A stretch of 64,000 bases of DNA from Sutcliffiella rhizosphaerae (GCF_917563925.1 NZ_CAKJTJ010000006.1:128534-192533), one strand, 5' to 3'. Counted from the stretch's first letter, positions 18,236-30,674 are shown. Program-made: numbers and translations. The notes: generated by a model from the sequence alone, not told the origin.

Positions 18236-18571
18236 ATGGTTAAAGAAAATCTTGAAAGATTTTTAGCTAGAGTGAAGTTAAAACCACATGTTTTGGAAAT
18301 TTTACCTGCTTACAGTCTTCGCTGCTGTTTAGTTGTGGAAGAGGAGAGGTATAATTTCACCTTAACGAAAGAAAAGTTACAAATGGAGAGTCAATTAGAT
18401 GAAATAGATGTTGTGATTGAGGGACCTGAAGAGGAAATAGTAAGCATGCTTAGTGGTACAAAAATAAAAGATCTAAAAAATGTACATTTTACAGGAACAT
18501 TTAGACATTATCTTTTTATGGATTCCTTATTAACGTTAGTAAATAGTCCAATAGGAAAAGAAGCGGGGTAA
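18236..18571 (+). CDS. yusD: YusD-like small protein, SCP2-like fold suggested
   Basis: This 111-residue protein has the alternating pattern of a small sterol-carrier-protein-2-like domain (CCLVVEEERYNFTLTKEKLQ, then DVVIEGPEEEIVSMLSG). Position between yusE and metN matches yusD of B. subtilis. SCP2-like domains bind lipids in a hydrophobic tunnel; the fold assignment is moderate and no ligand is known. The start follows a GGGGGAAA ribosome site. Confidence 0.6.
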   Translation: MVKENLERFLARVKLKPHVLEILPAYSLRCCLVVEEERYNFTLTKEKLQMESQLDEIDVVIEGPEEEIVSMLSGTKIKDLKNVHFTGTFRHYLFMDSLLTLVNSPIGKEAG

Positions 18572-18636
18572 GAGGATATTCCATCGTTTGTAGCGAATAA
18601 ATTGAGATAGATATAGAGAAATAGGCGGTGGGCTCC

Positions 18637-19524
18637 TTGTATTATTTTATTGTCAACAAGACTTCAGGTAATGGAAAAGGGTATCAATCATGGTTAAAGG
18701 TTGAAGAAATATTAAAGAACATGGAGATAGATTTTTTAGTAGAATTTACAGAGTATGTAGGTCATGCAAAAGAGATAGCAGAAAAGCAATCCTTCTTCCA
18801 AGATGCCATGGCAATTGTGGTGATCGGCGGCGATGGTACGATTCATGAAGTGGTCAATGCCCTTGTTTTAAAAGACGTACCACTAGCAGTAATTCCTGCA
18901 GGGACAGGAAATGATTATGCAAGAAGCTTACATATTCCATTTAATGTAGAGGAAGCTTTAGAACGTGTGTTTAAAGGGATACCAACATGGATTGATACAC
19001 CAAAAGTAGATAAGGAATACTTTATCTCCATAGCAGGTATGGGTTTTGATGGCAAGGTTGCAGAAGTGACTAACCAATCCAAGTCAAAAAATATATTAAA
19101 TAAAATAGGGCTAGGAAACCTAGTATATATTATAAATATATTTAAAGTATTGTTCACCTATCAACCAACCGGTGTGAAAATCACGATTGATGGAAAAGAG
19201 ATAGATTTCCATGATGTATGGTTAATTGCAATCGCAAATCTTCCATACTACGGTGGCGGGTTGAAAATTTGCCCTGATGCAAGGGCAGATGATGAGAAGT
19301 TTGATATTTGTATCGTTTCAGGAATTAGCCGCTGGGAATTATTATTGGTATTTCCAAGAGTTTTCAGGGGATCTCATATTACCCATCGACATGTTTCAAT
19401 GTTTAAAGGTGAAACGGTGTTGCTTGCCCCAAACAGCAATATGATTTTACAATGTGATGGGGAAATAATGGTTAAAGAAGAGCTATTTTTTAGCATCGAG
19501 AAAAAATCACTAAAAATTTTATGA
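18637..19524 (+). CDS. Diacylglycerol kinase-family lipid kinase
   Basis: The 295-residue protein has the DAGK/YegS catalytic signature VVIGGDGTIHEVVNAL near residue 65 and AGTGNDYARSL near residue 95. The family phosphorylates diacylglycerol or related lipids at the membrane; the true substrate is uncertain. I choose TTG 18637, eight bases behind AGGCGG, giving the N-terminus MYYFIVNKTSGNGKG; an in-frame GTG at 18628 overlaps the ribosome site. It is not part of the yus block in B. subtilis. Confidence 0.85.
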   Translation: MYYFIVNKTSGNGKGYQSWLKVEEILKNMEIDFLVEFTEYVGHAKEIAEKQSFFQDAMAIVVIGGDGTIHEVVNALVLKDVPLAVIPAGTGNDYARSLHIPFNVEEALERVFKGIPTWIDTPKVDKEYFISIAGMGFDGKVAEVTNQSKSKNILNKIGLGNLVYIINIFKVLFTYQPTGVKITIDGKEIDFHDVWLIAIANLPYYGGGLKICPDARADDEKFDICIVSGISRWELLLVFPRVFRGSHITHRHVSMFKGETVLLAPNSNMILQCDGEIMVKEELFFSIEKKSLKIL

Positions 19525-19535
19525 ATTTTTTTTAG

Positions 19536-19565
19536 TTGACAGTCTATTTATTACCATGATACGAT
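19536..19565 (+). promoter_or_regulatory. SigA promoter of the metNPQ operon
   Basis: TTGACA (19536-19541) and TACGAT (19560-19565) are separated by 18 bp. The start of transcription lies about 45 bp before the SAM riboswitch. Confidence 0.7.
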
Positions 19566-19614
19566 TACACACGATAATTCAAATTACCTAAATTAAAATT
19601 TAATATATGTTAAT

Positions 19615-19788
19615 CTCTTATCGAGAGAGGTCGAGGGACGTGCCCGATGAAACCCGGCAACCGTCAACAAGTACTTGTTGAAATTGGTGCCAATTCACAC
19701 AGAACAATTATTTTGTTTTGGCAGATGAGAGAAAGGACCTTTTATTATTAATCCTTTCTGCTCATTTGACAGATGGGATTTTTATTTT
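19615..19788 (+). ncRNA. SAM-I (S-box) riboswitch controlling metNPQ
   Basis: The aptamer runs 19615-19731: P1 pairs CTCTTATC with GATGAGAG, and the conserved core GAGGGACGTGCCCGATGAAA, CCCGGCAACC and GGTGCCAATTC is present. Downstream, the 3' P1 strand can pair with TCCTTTCTGCTCAT (antiterminator). When S-adenosylmethionine holds P1 closed, CTCATTT is free to pair with AGATGGG before TTTTTATTTT (19761-19788), forming the terminator. High SAM should thus shut off methionine uptake. Confidence 0.95.
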
Positions 19789-19846
19789 GTCTTAAAAAGT
19801 TTTGGGTAAGCTAAGTACAGGATTTATATAGAAAGTAGGTGTAGTC

Positions 19847-20872
19847 TTGATATCGTTGAAAAGTGTTTCAAAGGTTTTTAAAACACGAAATGGACCGGTT
19901 AAAGCGGTTGACGATATAGATCTAACAATCAATGAAGGAGAAATCTATGGAATCATTGGCTACAGTGGGGCAGGAAAAAGTACGCTAATTCGAATGTTGA
20001 ACGGATTAGAGACACCAACTGACGGGGTTGTAGACGTAGCTGGGAAAAATCTCGGAAAAGTAAAAGGATCAGAGCTCCGTAAAGCCCGCCAAGAAATAAG
20101 CATGATTTTTCAGCATTTCAACTTATTGTGGTCTAGAACGGTTAAAGAAAACATCGCCTTCCCATTAGAGATTGCTGGTGTGGGGCGTGCAGAACGTAAC
20201 CGGAGAGTGGAAGAACTAATTAAATTAGTTGGTCTTGAAGGACGTGAAGATTCTTATCCTTCCCAATTGAGTGGAGGACAAAAGCAAAGAGTAGGGATTG
20301 CCAGAGCTCTTGCCAATAATCCAAAAGTACTGCTTTGTGATGAGGCTACATCTGCTCTAGACCCACAAACAACAGACTCTATTCTAGAGTTGTTGGTGGA
20401 TATAAATAAGCGTTTATCTCTTACAATCGTTCTTATTACACACGAAATGCATGTAATCCGAAAAATTTGTCACCGTGTTGCAGTGATGGAAAACGGAAAA
20501 ATTGTGGAACAAGGAGAGGTACTCCATGTTTTCCGTAAACCAGAACAACCAATTACGAAGCGTTTTGTAAAGCAGGTGACAGAGACTGAAGAAACGCAAG
20601 AAACAATTGAACATTTATTAACTGAATTCCCAAGGGGAAAAGTGATTCAAATGACATTTGTCGGTACATCAGTGGAACAACCTTTAATATCAAATTTAAT
20701 CCGGAAGTTCGATATTAATATAAATATCCTACAGGGGAAAATATCACAAACTCAAAATGGTGCTTACGGTTCCTTGTTTGTTCACCTTGATGGGGAACAG
20801 GCAGAAATTGATCGGGCCGTGGCTTATATTAAAGAGCAGCAGGTAGAGTTGGAGGTGATGACCCGTGCTTGA
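19847..20872 (+). CDS. metN: Methionine ABC transporter ATP-binding protein
   Basis: The 341-residue ATPase of the methionine importer has Walker A GYSGAGKST, signature LSGGQKQRVGIARA, Walker B VLLCDEATS, and a C-terminal NIL domain from about residue 265 that senses methionine. TTG start behind GTAGGTG. It is the first gene behind the SAM riboswitch and overlaps metP by eight bases. Confidence 0.95.
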   Translation: MISLKSVSKVFKTRNGPVKAVDDIDLTINEGEIYGIIGYSGAGKSTLIRMLNGLETPTDGVVDVAGKNLGKVKGSELRKARQEISMIFQHFNLLWSRTVKENIAFPLEIAGVGRAERNRRVEELIKLVGLEGREDSYPSQLSGGQKQRVGIARALANNPKVLLCDEATSALDPQTTDSILELLVDINKRLSLTIVLITHEMHVIRKICHRVAVMENGKIVEQGEVLHVFRKPEQPITKRFVKQVTETEETQETIEHLLTEFPRGKVIQMTFVGTSVEQPLISNLIRKFDININILQGKISQTQNGAYGSLFVHLDGEQAEIDRAVAYIKEQQVELEVMTRA

Positions 20873-21521
20873 ACGTGTTAACTGGGACAAAATGTGGGAT
20901 GCAACTACAGAAACACTATACATGACCAGCATCTCAGTTGCCGCAACTTTCGTTTTGGGTATTATTCTAGGGCTATTGCTTTTTTTAACCGCAAGGGGAA
21001 ACATCTGGCAGAACCGTTTCGTCAATGGAATTGTTGCTGCATTTGTTAATATCTTTCGCTCTATTCCATTTGTTATTTTAATATTTTTACTAATTCCCTT
21101 TACGAGAACGATAATGGGGACAATTATCGGGGCAAATGCCGCATTACCTGCACTTATAATTGGTGCTGCACCATTCTATGCCCGTATGGTGGAAATAGCC
21201 TTAAGGGAAATCGATAAAGGTGTTATTGAAGCAGCACGATCAATGGGGGCAAAAACAACTGAAATTATTTGGAAAGTATTACTCCCAGAATCAATGCCCG
21301 CTTTAGTTTCAGGAATCACAGTTACTGCTATTGCAGTCGTCAGTTATACCGCCATGGCAGGGATTATTGGAGCAGGAGGTCTTGGTAACCTAGCATTCCT
21401 TGACGGCTTCCAACGAAATAACTGGGAAGTAACTCTTGTATGTACAGTCATTATATTAATTATTGTTTTTATCATCCAATTTATTGGAGATTTAATAACA
21501 AATAAATTAGACAAACGCTAA
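20865..21521 (+). CDS. metP: Methionine ABC transporter permease
   Basis: The 218-residue MetI/MetP-type permease has five hydrophobic segments and the EAA loop EAARSMGAKTTEIIWKVLLP that docks to MetN. GTG start behind GGAGGTGATG, inside the end of metN. It forms a dimeric channel with MetN and MetQ. Confidence 0.95.
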   Translation: MLERVNWDKMWDATTETLYMTSISVAATFVLGIILGLLLFLTARGNIWQNRFVNGIVAAFVNIFRSIPFVILIFLLIPFTRTIMGTIIGANAALPALIIGAAPFYARMVEIALREIDKGVIEAARSMGAKTTEIIWKVLLPESMPALVSGITVTAIAVVSYTAMAGIIGAGGLGNLAFLDGFQRNNWEVTLVCTVIILIIVFIIQFIGDLITNKLDKR

Positions 21522-21541
21522 AAGGAAGAGGGGAATTATTA

Positions 21542-22381
21542 ATGAAAAAGGTATTAAGTTTAGCAGTAATTTCATTGTTAGTGTTAGTGTTAGCAGCTTG
21601 TGGAACTAATGGTGAATCAGGGTCAGGCTCTAAAATTGAAGAAGGAAAGCTTATCATTGGTGCATCCAATGTTCCTCATGCTGAAATTCTTGAAGAAGTA
21701 AAACCATTATTAAAGGAAAAAGGTATAGATTTAGAGATTAAAACGTTCACTGATTATATTATTCCAAACCAAGCTTTACGTGATGGAGATATTGATGCAA
21801 ACTACTTCCAGCATGAGCCTTACTTAAACTCACAAATTGCAGAAAACGATTATAAATTTGTTAGTGTTGGTGGAGTTCATATTGAGCCAATTGGTGTCTA
21901 TTCACAAAAATATAATAACCTAGAAGAGCTTCCAGATGGTGCTGAAATTCTAATGAGTAACTCTGTAGCTGATCATGGCCGTATTTTAAGTTTGCTTCAA
22001 GAAAAGGGATTGATTACCCTAAAGGATGGAGTAGAAACAACTACTGCAACAGTTGAGGATATTGAAGACAATCCTAAAAATCTAACATTCAATACACAAT
22101 TTGAAGCAGCATTCCTTCCACAAGCATATTTGAATGGTGATGGAGATGCGCTATTAATTAATGGTAACTATGCGCTTGGTGCAGAGATTGATCCAGCTGA
22201 AGAAGCAATTGCATTAGAATCAGGTGAAAATAATCCGTACGCGAATCTACTTGTTGTTCGTGAAGAAGACAAAGACAACGAACAGATTAAGACGTTATTA
22301 GAAGTGCTTCAATCAGATGAAATAAAAGCGTTCATTGAAGAAAAATACAGAGGAACAGTTTTACCTGCTTCTGGAAATTAA
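21542..22381 (+). CDS. metQ: Methionine-binding lipoprotein
   Basis: This 279-residue NlpA-family protein captures methionine outside the cell. The signal peptide ends in lipobox LAAC (Cys20). Family segments include KLIIGASNVPHAEILE, IDANYFQHEPYLN and VGVYSQKY-like IGVYSQKYNN. Last gene of the SAM-controlled operon; a terminator follows. Confidence 0.95.
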   Translation: MKKVLSLAVISLLVLVLAACGTNGESGSGSKIEEGKLIIGASNVPHAEILEEVKPLLKEKGIDLEIKTFTDYIIPNQALRDGDIDANYFQHEPYLNSQIAENDYKFVSVGGVHIEPIGVYSQKYNNLEELPDGAEILMSNSVADHGRILSLLQEKGLITLKDGVETTTATVEDIEDNPKNLTFNTQFEAAFLPQAYLNGDGDALLINGNYALGAEIDPAEEAIALESGENNPYANLLVVREEDKDNEQIKTLLEVLQSDEIKAFIEEKYRGTVLPASGN

Positions 22382-22398
22382 TATTGATAAACGCGACG

Positions 22399-22436
22399 AA
22401 AGTCTCATCCCTCCAAAAAAGGTGATGGGACTTTTT
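22399..22436 (+). terminator. Terminator of metNPQ
   Basis: AAAGTCTCATC and GATGGGACTTT form an 11 bp stem with one G-U pair, followed by TTTTTAT. Confidence 0.8.
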
Positions 22437-22518
22437 ATATTTCCATACATAATGAATACTTTCCTCCCACCATAACACATACTAACCTTGTGAAAAATAT
22501 GGATAGGAGTTGTATTTT

Positions 22519-22890
22519 ATGGAGCAGAATTATGAACCAAAAAACTATACGGATGCAGCCATTCATGATTATAAAATGGGACTTGGTACATTTTCCGAAA
22601 AAATGCCTGAACTTGCACACCATTATAATGAGTTTACTGAAGCATGCTTTAAAGAAGGGGTACTAGATAAGAAACAGAAACAATTAATTGCTCTTGGTGT
22701 TAGTGTCTATTCCCAAGATGAATATTGTATTGTCTATCATACAAAAGGCTGCATTGATCAAGGTGCCACGGAACAGGAAATCCTTGAAGCTTGTGGAGTT
22801 ACTGCTGCATTCGGTGGTGGGGCTGCAATGAGTCAAGCTGTTACATTGGTACAATCATGTATTAGCGATTTTAAAGACATGCAGCATTAA
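22519..22890 (+). CDS. yurZ: Carboxymuconolactone decarboxylase / AhpD-family protein (YurZ)
   Basis: The 123-residue all-helical protein has the CMD core with EYCIVYHTKGC and AFGGGAAMSQAV. Only one cysteine precedes the conserved His in the AhpD-type site, so peroxidase-like activity is uncertain. ATG 22519 lies nine bases behind ATAGGAG; an upstream TTG overlaps it. Same place as yurZ in B. subtilis, between met and suf genes. Confidence 0.85.
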   Translation: MEQNYEPKNYTDAAIHDYKMGLGTFSEKMPELAHHYNEFTEACFKEGVLDKKQKQLIALGVSVYSQDEYCIVYHTKGCIDQGATEQEILEACGVTAAFGGGAAMSQAVTLVQSCISDFKDMQH

Positions 22891-23012
22891 TGCAAAAGTC
22901 CTCTTCTCGAGCATATGAGAGAAAACTAGAGGTATTGTAAGAAACCCTTACAAACATCAATAAGAAATAAGTGTAATATTGTGATATCACTCATTTAAAC
23001 CCTATATCCTGT

Positions 23013-23041
23013 TTGGTTATTAGTCACCCTCCTGTTATGAT
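23013..23041 (+). promoter_or_regulatory. SigA-type promoter for the small gene at 23127
   Basis: TTGGTT (23013-23018) and TATGAT (23036-23041) are 17 bp apart. The 22891-23012 stretch upstream holds nothing I can name. Confidence 0.5.
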
Positions 23042-23126
23042 AAATTATGTGTTTATTACAAATACTTTAAGGGTATCAAAAAACCGATACACTAATAAAC
23101 ACTTATAAATAGGAAAGGAATGGTTT

Positions 23127-23312
23127 ATTATCCATCAGGTACATGTAAAGTACACAAGTGAAATGGAAAAAGCGATGCATCAAGCTCATGGTATAGGTTA
23201 CGAGGAGTATTCAAAAAAGCTGTCAAAGTTAATTGAAGTAGAACAGAAACGTGAAGAGGATTACCAAAAGAGCCTAGAAATCGTTGCAGAAATAGACCGG
23301 AATTCCAGATAA
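23127..23312 (+). CDS. Small helical protein, probable ATT start
   Basis: The open frame codes 61 mostly helical, charged residues (YTSEMEKAMHQAHGIGYEEY, then KLIEVEQKREEDYQKSL). AAGGA (23115-23119) is spaced seven bases from ATT 23127, and no ATG, GTG or TTG lies in frame between the ribosome site and an inner ATG at 23163, which has no ribosome site. An overlapping 13-codon frame from ATG 23120 ends in TGA at 23159-23161, just ahead of ATG 23163, so coupling is the alternative. A promoter and a strong terminator bracket the gene, which supports it. Function unknown. Confidence 0.55.
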   Translation: MIHQVHVKYTSEMEKAMHQAHGIGYEEYSKKLSKLIEVEQKREEDYQKSLEIVAEIDRNSR

Positions 23313-23339
23313 AATAATGGTTACTCAATAATATAAGCA

Positions 23340-23394
23340 AAAAAAGGGTGCATATTATTCTCAGAGTGTGAGAGTGATATTGGCCCTTTTTTAT
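23340..23394 (+). terminator. Terminator of the small gene upstream of suf
   Basis: A long imperfect hairpin (AAAAAGGG..CATATTATTCTC with GAGAGTGATAT..CCTTTTTT) ends in a T-run. The rest of the 23395-23596 gap shows nothing I can name. Confidence 0.75.
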
Positions 23395-23596
23395 ATTTGG
23401 TTTTGTTATGATTGTCTTGTATGTAACACACGGCATAATCTATTCTTAAGCGATTCATTTTAGAAGGTGGAATCATCCATTAGATTTGAATATAAGGACA
23501 GTCATATTAAATGAACAAGGGATTTCCTATGAAAATTAGACTTTAACCCCTATGTTTCGATATAATTTGTAGGTATCTTATAGAAGGCGGAAATGG

Positions 23597-23625
23597 TTGC
23601 TATCACTTTCTATTTGTTATAAGAT
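23597..23625 (+). promoter_or_regulatory. Probable SigA promoter of the suf operon
   Basis: TTGCTA (23597-23602) and TAAGAT (23620-23625) are separated by 17 bp, 80 bp upstream of sufC. No IscR- or Fur-type box was recognised next to it. Confidence 0.55.
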
Positions 23626-23704
23626 TGTAATGAGAATAAAATGAGAATTAAAACAACAAAATGTGTTTTTATATAGGAACACAAGAACATTGGAGGTTAC
23701 AGTT

Positions 23705-24487
23705 ATGGGTTCAACGTTAACAATTAAAGATTTACATGTGTCAATCAACGATAAAGAAATTTTAAAAGGTGTAAATCTTGAAGTAAAAGGCGGAGAGATT
23801 CACGCTATCATGGGTCCGAACGGAACAGGTAAATCAACACTTTCTTCTGCTATTATGGGTCACCCAAAATACGAAGTAACACAAGGAAGCATCACATTTG
23901 ATGGGGAAGATGTTCTTGAGATGGAAGTGGATGAGCGCGCGCAAGTAGGTTTATTCCTAGCGATGCAATATCCAAGTGAAATCAGTGGTGTTACAAACGC
24001 TGACTTCTTGCGTTCTGCCATCAATGCACGTCGTGAGGAAGGGGATGAAATTTCGCTAATGAAATTCATCCGTAAAATGGATAAAAACATGGAATTCCTT
24101 GAAATGGATCCAGCTATGGCGCAACGCTACCTAAATGAAGGGTTCTCTGGTGGAGAGAAAAAGCGTAATGAAATTCTTCAATTAATGATGATTGAGCCTA
24201 AGATTGCAATCCTTGACGAGATTGACTCTGGTCTTGATATAGATGCTTTGAAGGTTGTATCTAAAGGTATTAACGAAATGCGTAGTGAAGATTTCGGTTG
24301 CCTTATCATTACTCACTATCAACGCCTATTGAACTACATCACTCCAGACCATGTTCACGTAATGATGCAAGGGCGCATTGTGAAGTCTGGTGGAGCAGAA
24401 TTATCACAACGTTTAGAGGCAGAAGGTTACGATTGGATTAAGCAAGAACTAGGTATCGAAGACGAAACAGTCGGTCAAGAAGCGTAA
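23705..24487 (+). CDS. sufC: Fe-S cluster assembly ATPase SufC
   Basis: The 260-residue ABC-type ATPase drives the SufBCD scaffold. Walker A is MGPNGTGKSTLSSA near residue 37; the signature is FSGGEKKRNEI, and Walker B is IAILDEIDSGLDIDAL, the SufC-specific form. ATG 23705 follows GGAGGTTA. First gene of sufCDSUB, the order usual in Firmicutes. Confidence 0.97.
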   Translation: MGSTLTIKDLHVSINDKEILKGVNLEVKGGEIHAIMGPNGTGKSTLSSAIMGHPKYEVTQGSITFDGEDVLEMEVDERAQVGLFLAMQYPSEISGVTNADFLRSAINARREEGDEISLMKFIRKMDKNMEFLEMDPAMAQRYLNEGFSGGEKKRNEILQLMMIEPKIAILDEIDSGLDIDALKVVSKGINEMRSEDFGCLIITHYQRLLNYITPDHVHVMMQGRIVKSGGAELSQRLEAEGYDWIKQELGIEDETVGQEA

Positions 24488-24502
24488 GCAAGGAGGATTA
24501 TC

Positions 24503-27439
<2,937 letters not shown>

Positions 27440-27518
27440 GTAAGGAAAGATAGGGAGTCGCAGGGTTTTTACCTCTAAAGTAACCTGCTTCTCACCTCTT
27501 GAATGGAGGGAATAAAAA

Positions 27519-28916
27519 ATGGCGAAAAAAATGCCTGAAATCGGCGATTACAAGTATGGTTTTAAGGACAGAGACGTATCCATTTTCCGTTCCGGCCGAG
27601 GACTTACGAAAGAAATCGTTGAAGAAATCTCTCGTATGAAAAATGAGCCGCAATGGATGCTGGACTTCCGTTTGAAATCTTTGGAACATTTCTATAACAT
27701 GCCAATGCCTCAATGGGGTGGCGATCTTAACAGTTTGAACTTTGATGAAATTACGTACTACGTAAAACCATCTGAAAAGTCTGAGCGTTCTTGGGATGAG
27801 GTACCTGAAGAAATCAAACAAACTTTTGATAAATTAGGTATTCCTGAAGCAGAGCAAAAATACCTTGCAGGTGTATCCGCTCAGTACGAATCTGAGGTTG
27901 TATACCACAACATGCAGGAAGATTTAGAAGACCTTGGGGTTGTTTTCAAGGATACAGATACAGCACTTAAAGAGAATGAAGATATCTTCCGTGAACATTG
28001 GGCGAAAGTTATCCCGCCAACGGATAACAAGTTTTCAGCTTTAAACTCTGCTGTATGGTCTGGTGGTTCTTTCATCTATGTTCCAAAAGGTGTAAAAGTG
28101 GAAACTCCACTACAAGCATACTTCCGAATCAACTCTGAGAATATGGGACAATTCGAGCGTACGCTTATCATTGTGGACGAAGGCGCGCATGTACACTACG
28201 TAGAAGGTTGTACAGCACCTGTTTATACAACAAATTCACTACACAGTGCAGTAGTTGAAATTATCATTAAAAAAGACGCTTATTGCCGTTACACTACTAT
28301 TCAAAACTGGGCGAACAACGTGTATAACCTTGTTACAAAACGTGCAGTTTGTGAAGAAAATGCAACGATGGAATGGATTGATGGTAACATCGGTTCCAAG
28401 CTGACTATGAAATATCCAGCTGTCATCCTTAAAGGTGAAGGCGCTCGTGGTATGACTCTTTCCATCGCACTAGCTGGTAAAGGTCAGCATCAGGATGCAG
28501 GAGCGAAAATGATTCACCTTGCACCAAACACATCCTCCACCATCGTATCTAAATCCATTTCTAAACAAGGTGGTAAAGTAACGTACCGTGGAATTGTTCA
28601 CTTCGGTAAAAAAGCATCTGGTGCCCGCTCTAACATCGAGTGTGATACACTGATCATGGATAACCAATCCACTTCCGATACGATTCCTTACAACGAAGTG
28701 TTCAATGACAATGTGTCACTTGAGCATGAAGCGAAGGTATCCAAGGTATCAGAAGAGCAACTGTTCTATCTAATGAGCCGTGGATTATCTGAAGAAGAAG
28801 CAACAGAAATGATCGTAATGGGCTTTATCGAGCCATTCACAAAAGAACTTCCAATGGAATACGCAGTAGAAATGAACCGTCTGATTAAGTTCGAGATGGA
28901 AGGTAGTATAGGATAA
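27519..28916 (+). CDS. sufB: Fe-S cluster assembly protein SufB
   Basis: This 465-residue scaffold protein is where the cluster is built with SufC and SufD. Typical segments include [18 protein letters not shown]-type [13 protein letters not shown], the [13 protein letters not shown] segment, the VEGCTAP cysteine and [13 protein letters not shown]. The gap from sufU is 79 bp. No clear terminator of its own remains; the prophage begins within about 60 bp of the stop. Confidence 0.97.
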   Translation: MAKKMPEIGDYKYGFKDRDVSIFRSGRGLTKEIVEEISRMKNEPQWMLDFRLKSLEHFYNMPMPQWGGDLNSLNFDEITYYVKPSEKSERSWDEVPEEIKQTFDKLGIPEAEQKYLAGVSAQYESEVVYHNMQEDLEDLGVVFKDTDTALKENEDIFREHWAKVIPPTDNKFSALNSAVWSGGSFIYVPKGVKVETPLQAYFRINSENMGQFERTLIIVDEGAHVHYVEGCTAPVYTTNSLHSAVVEIIIKKDAYCRYTTIQNWANNVYNLVTKRAVCEENATMEWIDGNIGSKLTMKYPAVILKGEGARGMTLSIALAGKGQHQDAGAKMIHLAPNTSSTIVSKSISKQGGKVTYRGIVHFGKKASGARSNIECDTLIMDNQSTSDTIPYNEVFNDNVSLEHEAKVSKVSEEQLFYLMSRGLSEEEATEMIVMGFIEPFTKELPMEYAVEMNRLIKFEMEGSIG

Positions 28917-28978
28917 CCTATATTAAACATTGATTTATCAAGGTTTTGAGGAATAAGAGGTAGCCAAGAAAATGATGC

Positions 28979-28998
28979 GTGCCGATTTCGTGCCGATT
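28979..28998. repeat. Direct repeat of GTGCCGATT at the left prophage end
   Basis: Two copies (28979-28987 and 28990-28998) lie 11 bp apart between sufB and the integrase, and a third in the same direction is at 60585-60593. The position and helical spacing fit arm-type integrase binding sites of an attachment region. An inverted repeat (AGCCAAGAAAA at 28962, its complement at 29003) brackets them. Confidence 0.5.
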
Positions 28999-30149
28999 CA
29001 GTTTTTCTTGGCTGTGTAGGAGGCGAACTTTTTGAGTTCGTCTTCTTCTATTTTTTCTGTAATATCTAAGTAAGTGTCTGCTGTAGTTTTAATGGTTTTA
29101 TGCCCAAGCCTTTTAGAAACAAATTTTATACTCGCTCCAGCTTCTAATAGAAGTACAGCGTGAGTATGCCTAAAGCCGTGAGTTCCATGTAATCTACGCC
29201 TGCCAGTTTACAATACTTTTGTATTGACTCTCTCACTGTGGATGGCGTAAGATAATTCCCTAAATAATTCTGAAAGATTATGTCATCTTTATTTTTGTAA
29301 AAGCTTTGCTCCTTTAAAATCATTTCATTTTGTTTTAGTTTGAATTTCTTTAGCGTTTTTAAGACCTCATCATTTAAAGTAATTGTTCGGTATGAAGAAG
29401 AGTTTTTCAAGGTGGTTAATACTAGCTGATTATTGTCATTTCTTCTGGTCTGTCTTTCCACTGTAATTTTGTTCCCTTTTATATCGGACCACCTTAATGC
29501 TAATGCCTCACTAATTCTAAGTCCTGATTCACTTAGAAAATATATAAGTACATAGTAAAGTTGATAATCACTATACCGTTGATGTCGGTACTTCTTCATA
29601 AAGGTGAGGAGTGTAGTTAATTCTTTTAGCGTGAAATATTTGGTTTTATTGCTTTGTGCAACACTGTCTTTAACAGGAACACTAAGTCTGTCGGTCGGAC
29701 TTTTTTCAAGCACTTCAATTTCATGAACTGCATAATGGAAAATTCCTTTTAAGACAGAAAGATACTTAATCCTTGCTCCATAGGAGTATTTTTCTTTCCC
29801 ATTCTTATTGCGCATATCCATATACTCTTTTATCCATTTCTTTATATCTGAACGAGTTATTTTCATAATTCTCTTGTTTCCGAAAAAGGGTATAATGTGG
29901 AGATACAATGACTTCTATCTGTTCAAAAGTAGATTCTTTTACACTAGGTTTTTTGTGATCATGAAGCCACTCTTTTACTACATCTTCAAATAACATGTTG
30001 CGATCATTTAATGCTTGTCCATAATATATCCTTTCCTCTACTTTTCCAGCTTCTTTTTTTGTTCTATATGTGCCAATACTAAACTCTTTCCCATCTCTTG
30101 AGACTCTGGCTTGCCACTTTCCGCTTTTTAGTTTCCTGTAAGTTGCCAA
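28998..30149 (-). pseudogene. int: Tyrosine integrase with two frameshifts
   Basis: Three pieces in different frames add up to a full-length phage integrase of about 383 residues. The N-terminal arm-binding part starts at 30149 (ATYRKLKSGKWQARVSRDGK). The frame changes near 29900-29912, just before HIIPFFGNKRI, into the core-binding and catalytic domains (SESGLRISEALALRW has the catalytic Arg). It changes again near 29190-29203, into GFRHTHAVLLLEAGAS, RLGHKTIKTTADTYLDI (catalytic Tyr) and the stop at 28998. Each break needs one inserted or deleted base. Either the gene is dead, which locks the prophage in place, or these are base-calling errors. Confidence 0.85.
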
Positions 30150-30173
30150 AATGCTTCCTCCGTTTCCTTTTTG

Positions 30174-30187
30174 CGAATGTACGTTCT
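30174..30187. promoter_or_regulatory. LexA/DinR-like box upstream of the integrase
   Basis: CGAATGTACGTTCT matches the Bacillus LexA consensus CGAACRNRYGTTYG at 12 of 14 positions (both mismatches are in the outer half-sites). It lies 25 bp upstream of the integrase start and overlaps a possible minus-strand -10 (TACATT). Confidence 0.4.
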
Positions 30188-30211
30188 GTTCGTGGGTAAA
30201 AAAATATAAGG

Positions 30212-30673
30212 CTAAAAATTAAACCACTCTACAATCCCTAATGGATTAAAACAAATGGTAACATCCTTATATTCAATTGCATCCCCGTATTTGTCTTGGT
30301 AACGTTGGAGTGCTACTTCTAAAAACTCTTCCGTAACACCAATGTAGTTAGCCAATTCATATTTATTTCTAATTCCCTCTCGATGTGCCTGGATAATTTT
30401 ATCTAAAGGAAAAAGCTTATAATAAGCCCATTGCCTAGCTCGTAACTCTTGCTTCTTATTTTGGATAGATGATTGGTCTAGTATATCTCCGCAACTAGTA
30501 TGATAATGTCCCAGTTCCTCAGCCAAAATCGTAATTTTTTCAGCACGTGTAGGAAGGTGTCTGTTAATCCATATAACATTTTCGCCTTGGAGACCTTTAA
30601 TAGAGGGATTTAAAGGTTTTTCATAAACATATAATTCTTTTTGGGCTTCCTCAAGTAACGATTCATAGTTCAT
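30212..30673 (-). CDS. ImmA/IrrE-family protein
   Basis: The 153-residue protein resembles ImmA-type metallopeptidases that cut phage repressors after DNA damage. The active-site segment reads ILAEELGHYHTS, so the first histidine of HExxH is replaced by Glu, a variant seen in related phage proteins; peptidase activity is therefore uncertain. It is encoded directly behind the repressor, with start and stop overlapping (ATGATATG), as in ICEBs1-like immunity modules. Confidence 0.8.
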   Translation of the reverse strand: MNYESLLEEAQKELYVYEKPLNPSIKGLQGENVIWINRHLPTRAEKITILAEELGHYHTSCGDILDQSSIQNKKQELRARQWAYYKLFPLDKIIQAHREGIRNKYELANYIGVTEEFLEVALQRYQDKYGDAIEYKDVTICFNPLGIVEWFNF

Positions 30674-30674
30674 A

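Noticed and set aside
28962-29013. Inverted repeat AGCCAAGAAAA as the suf terminator
   Set aside because: The loop is 30 bases, no T-run follows on either strand, and one arm is integrase coding sequence. It fits an attachment-region feature better.
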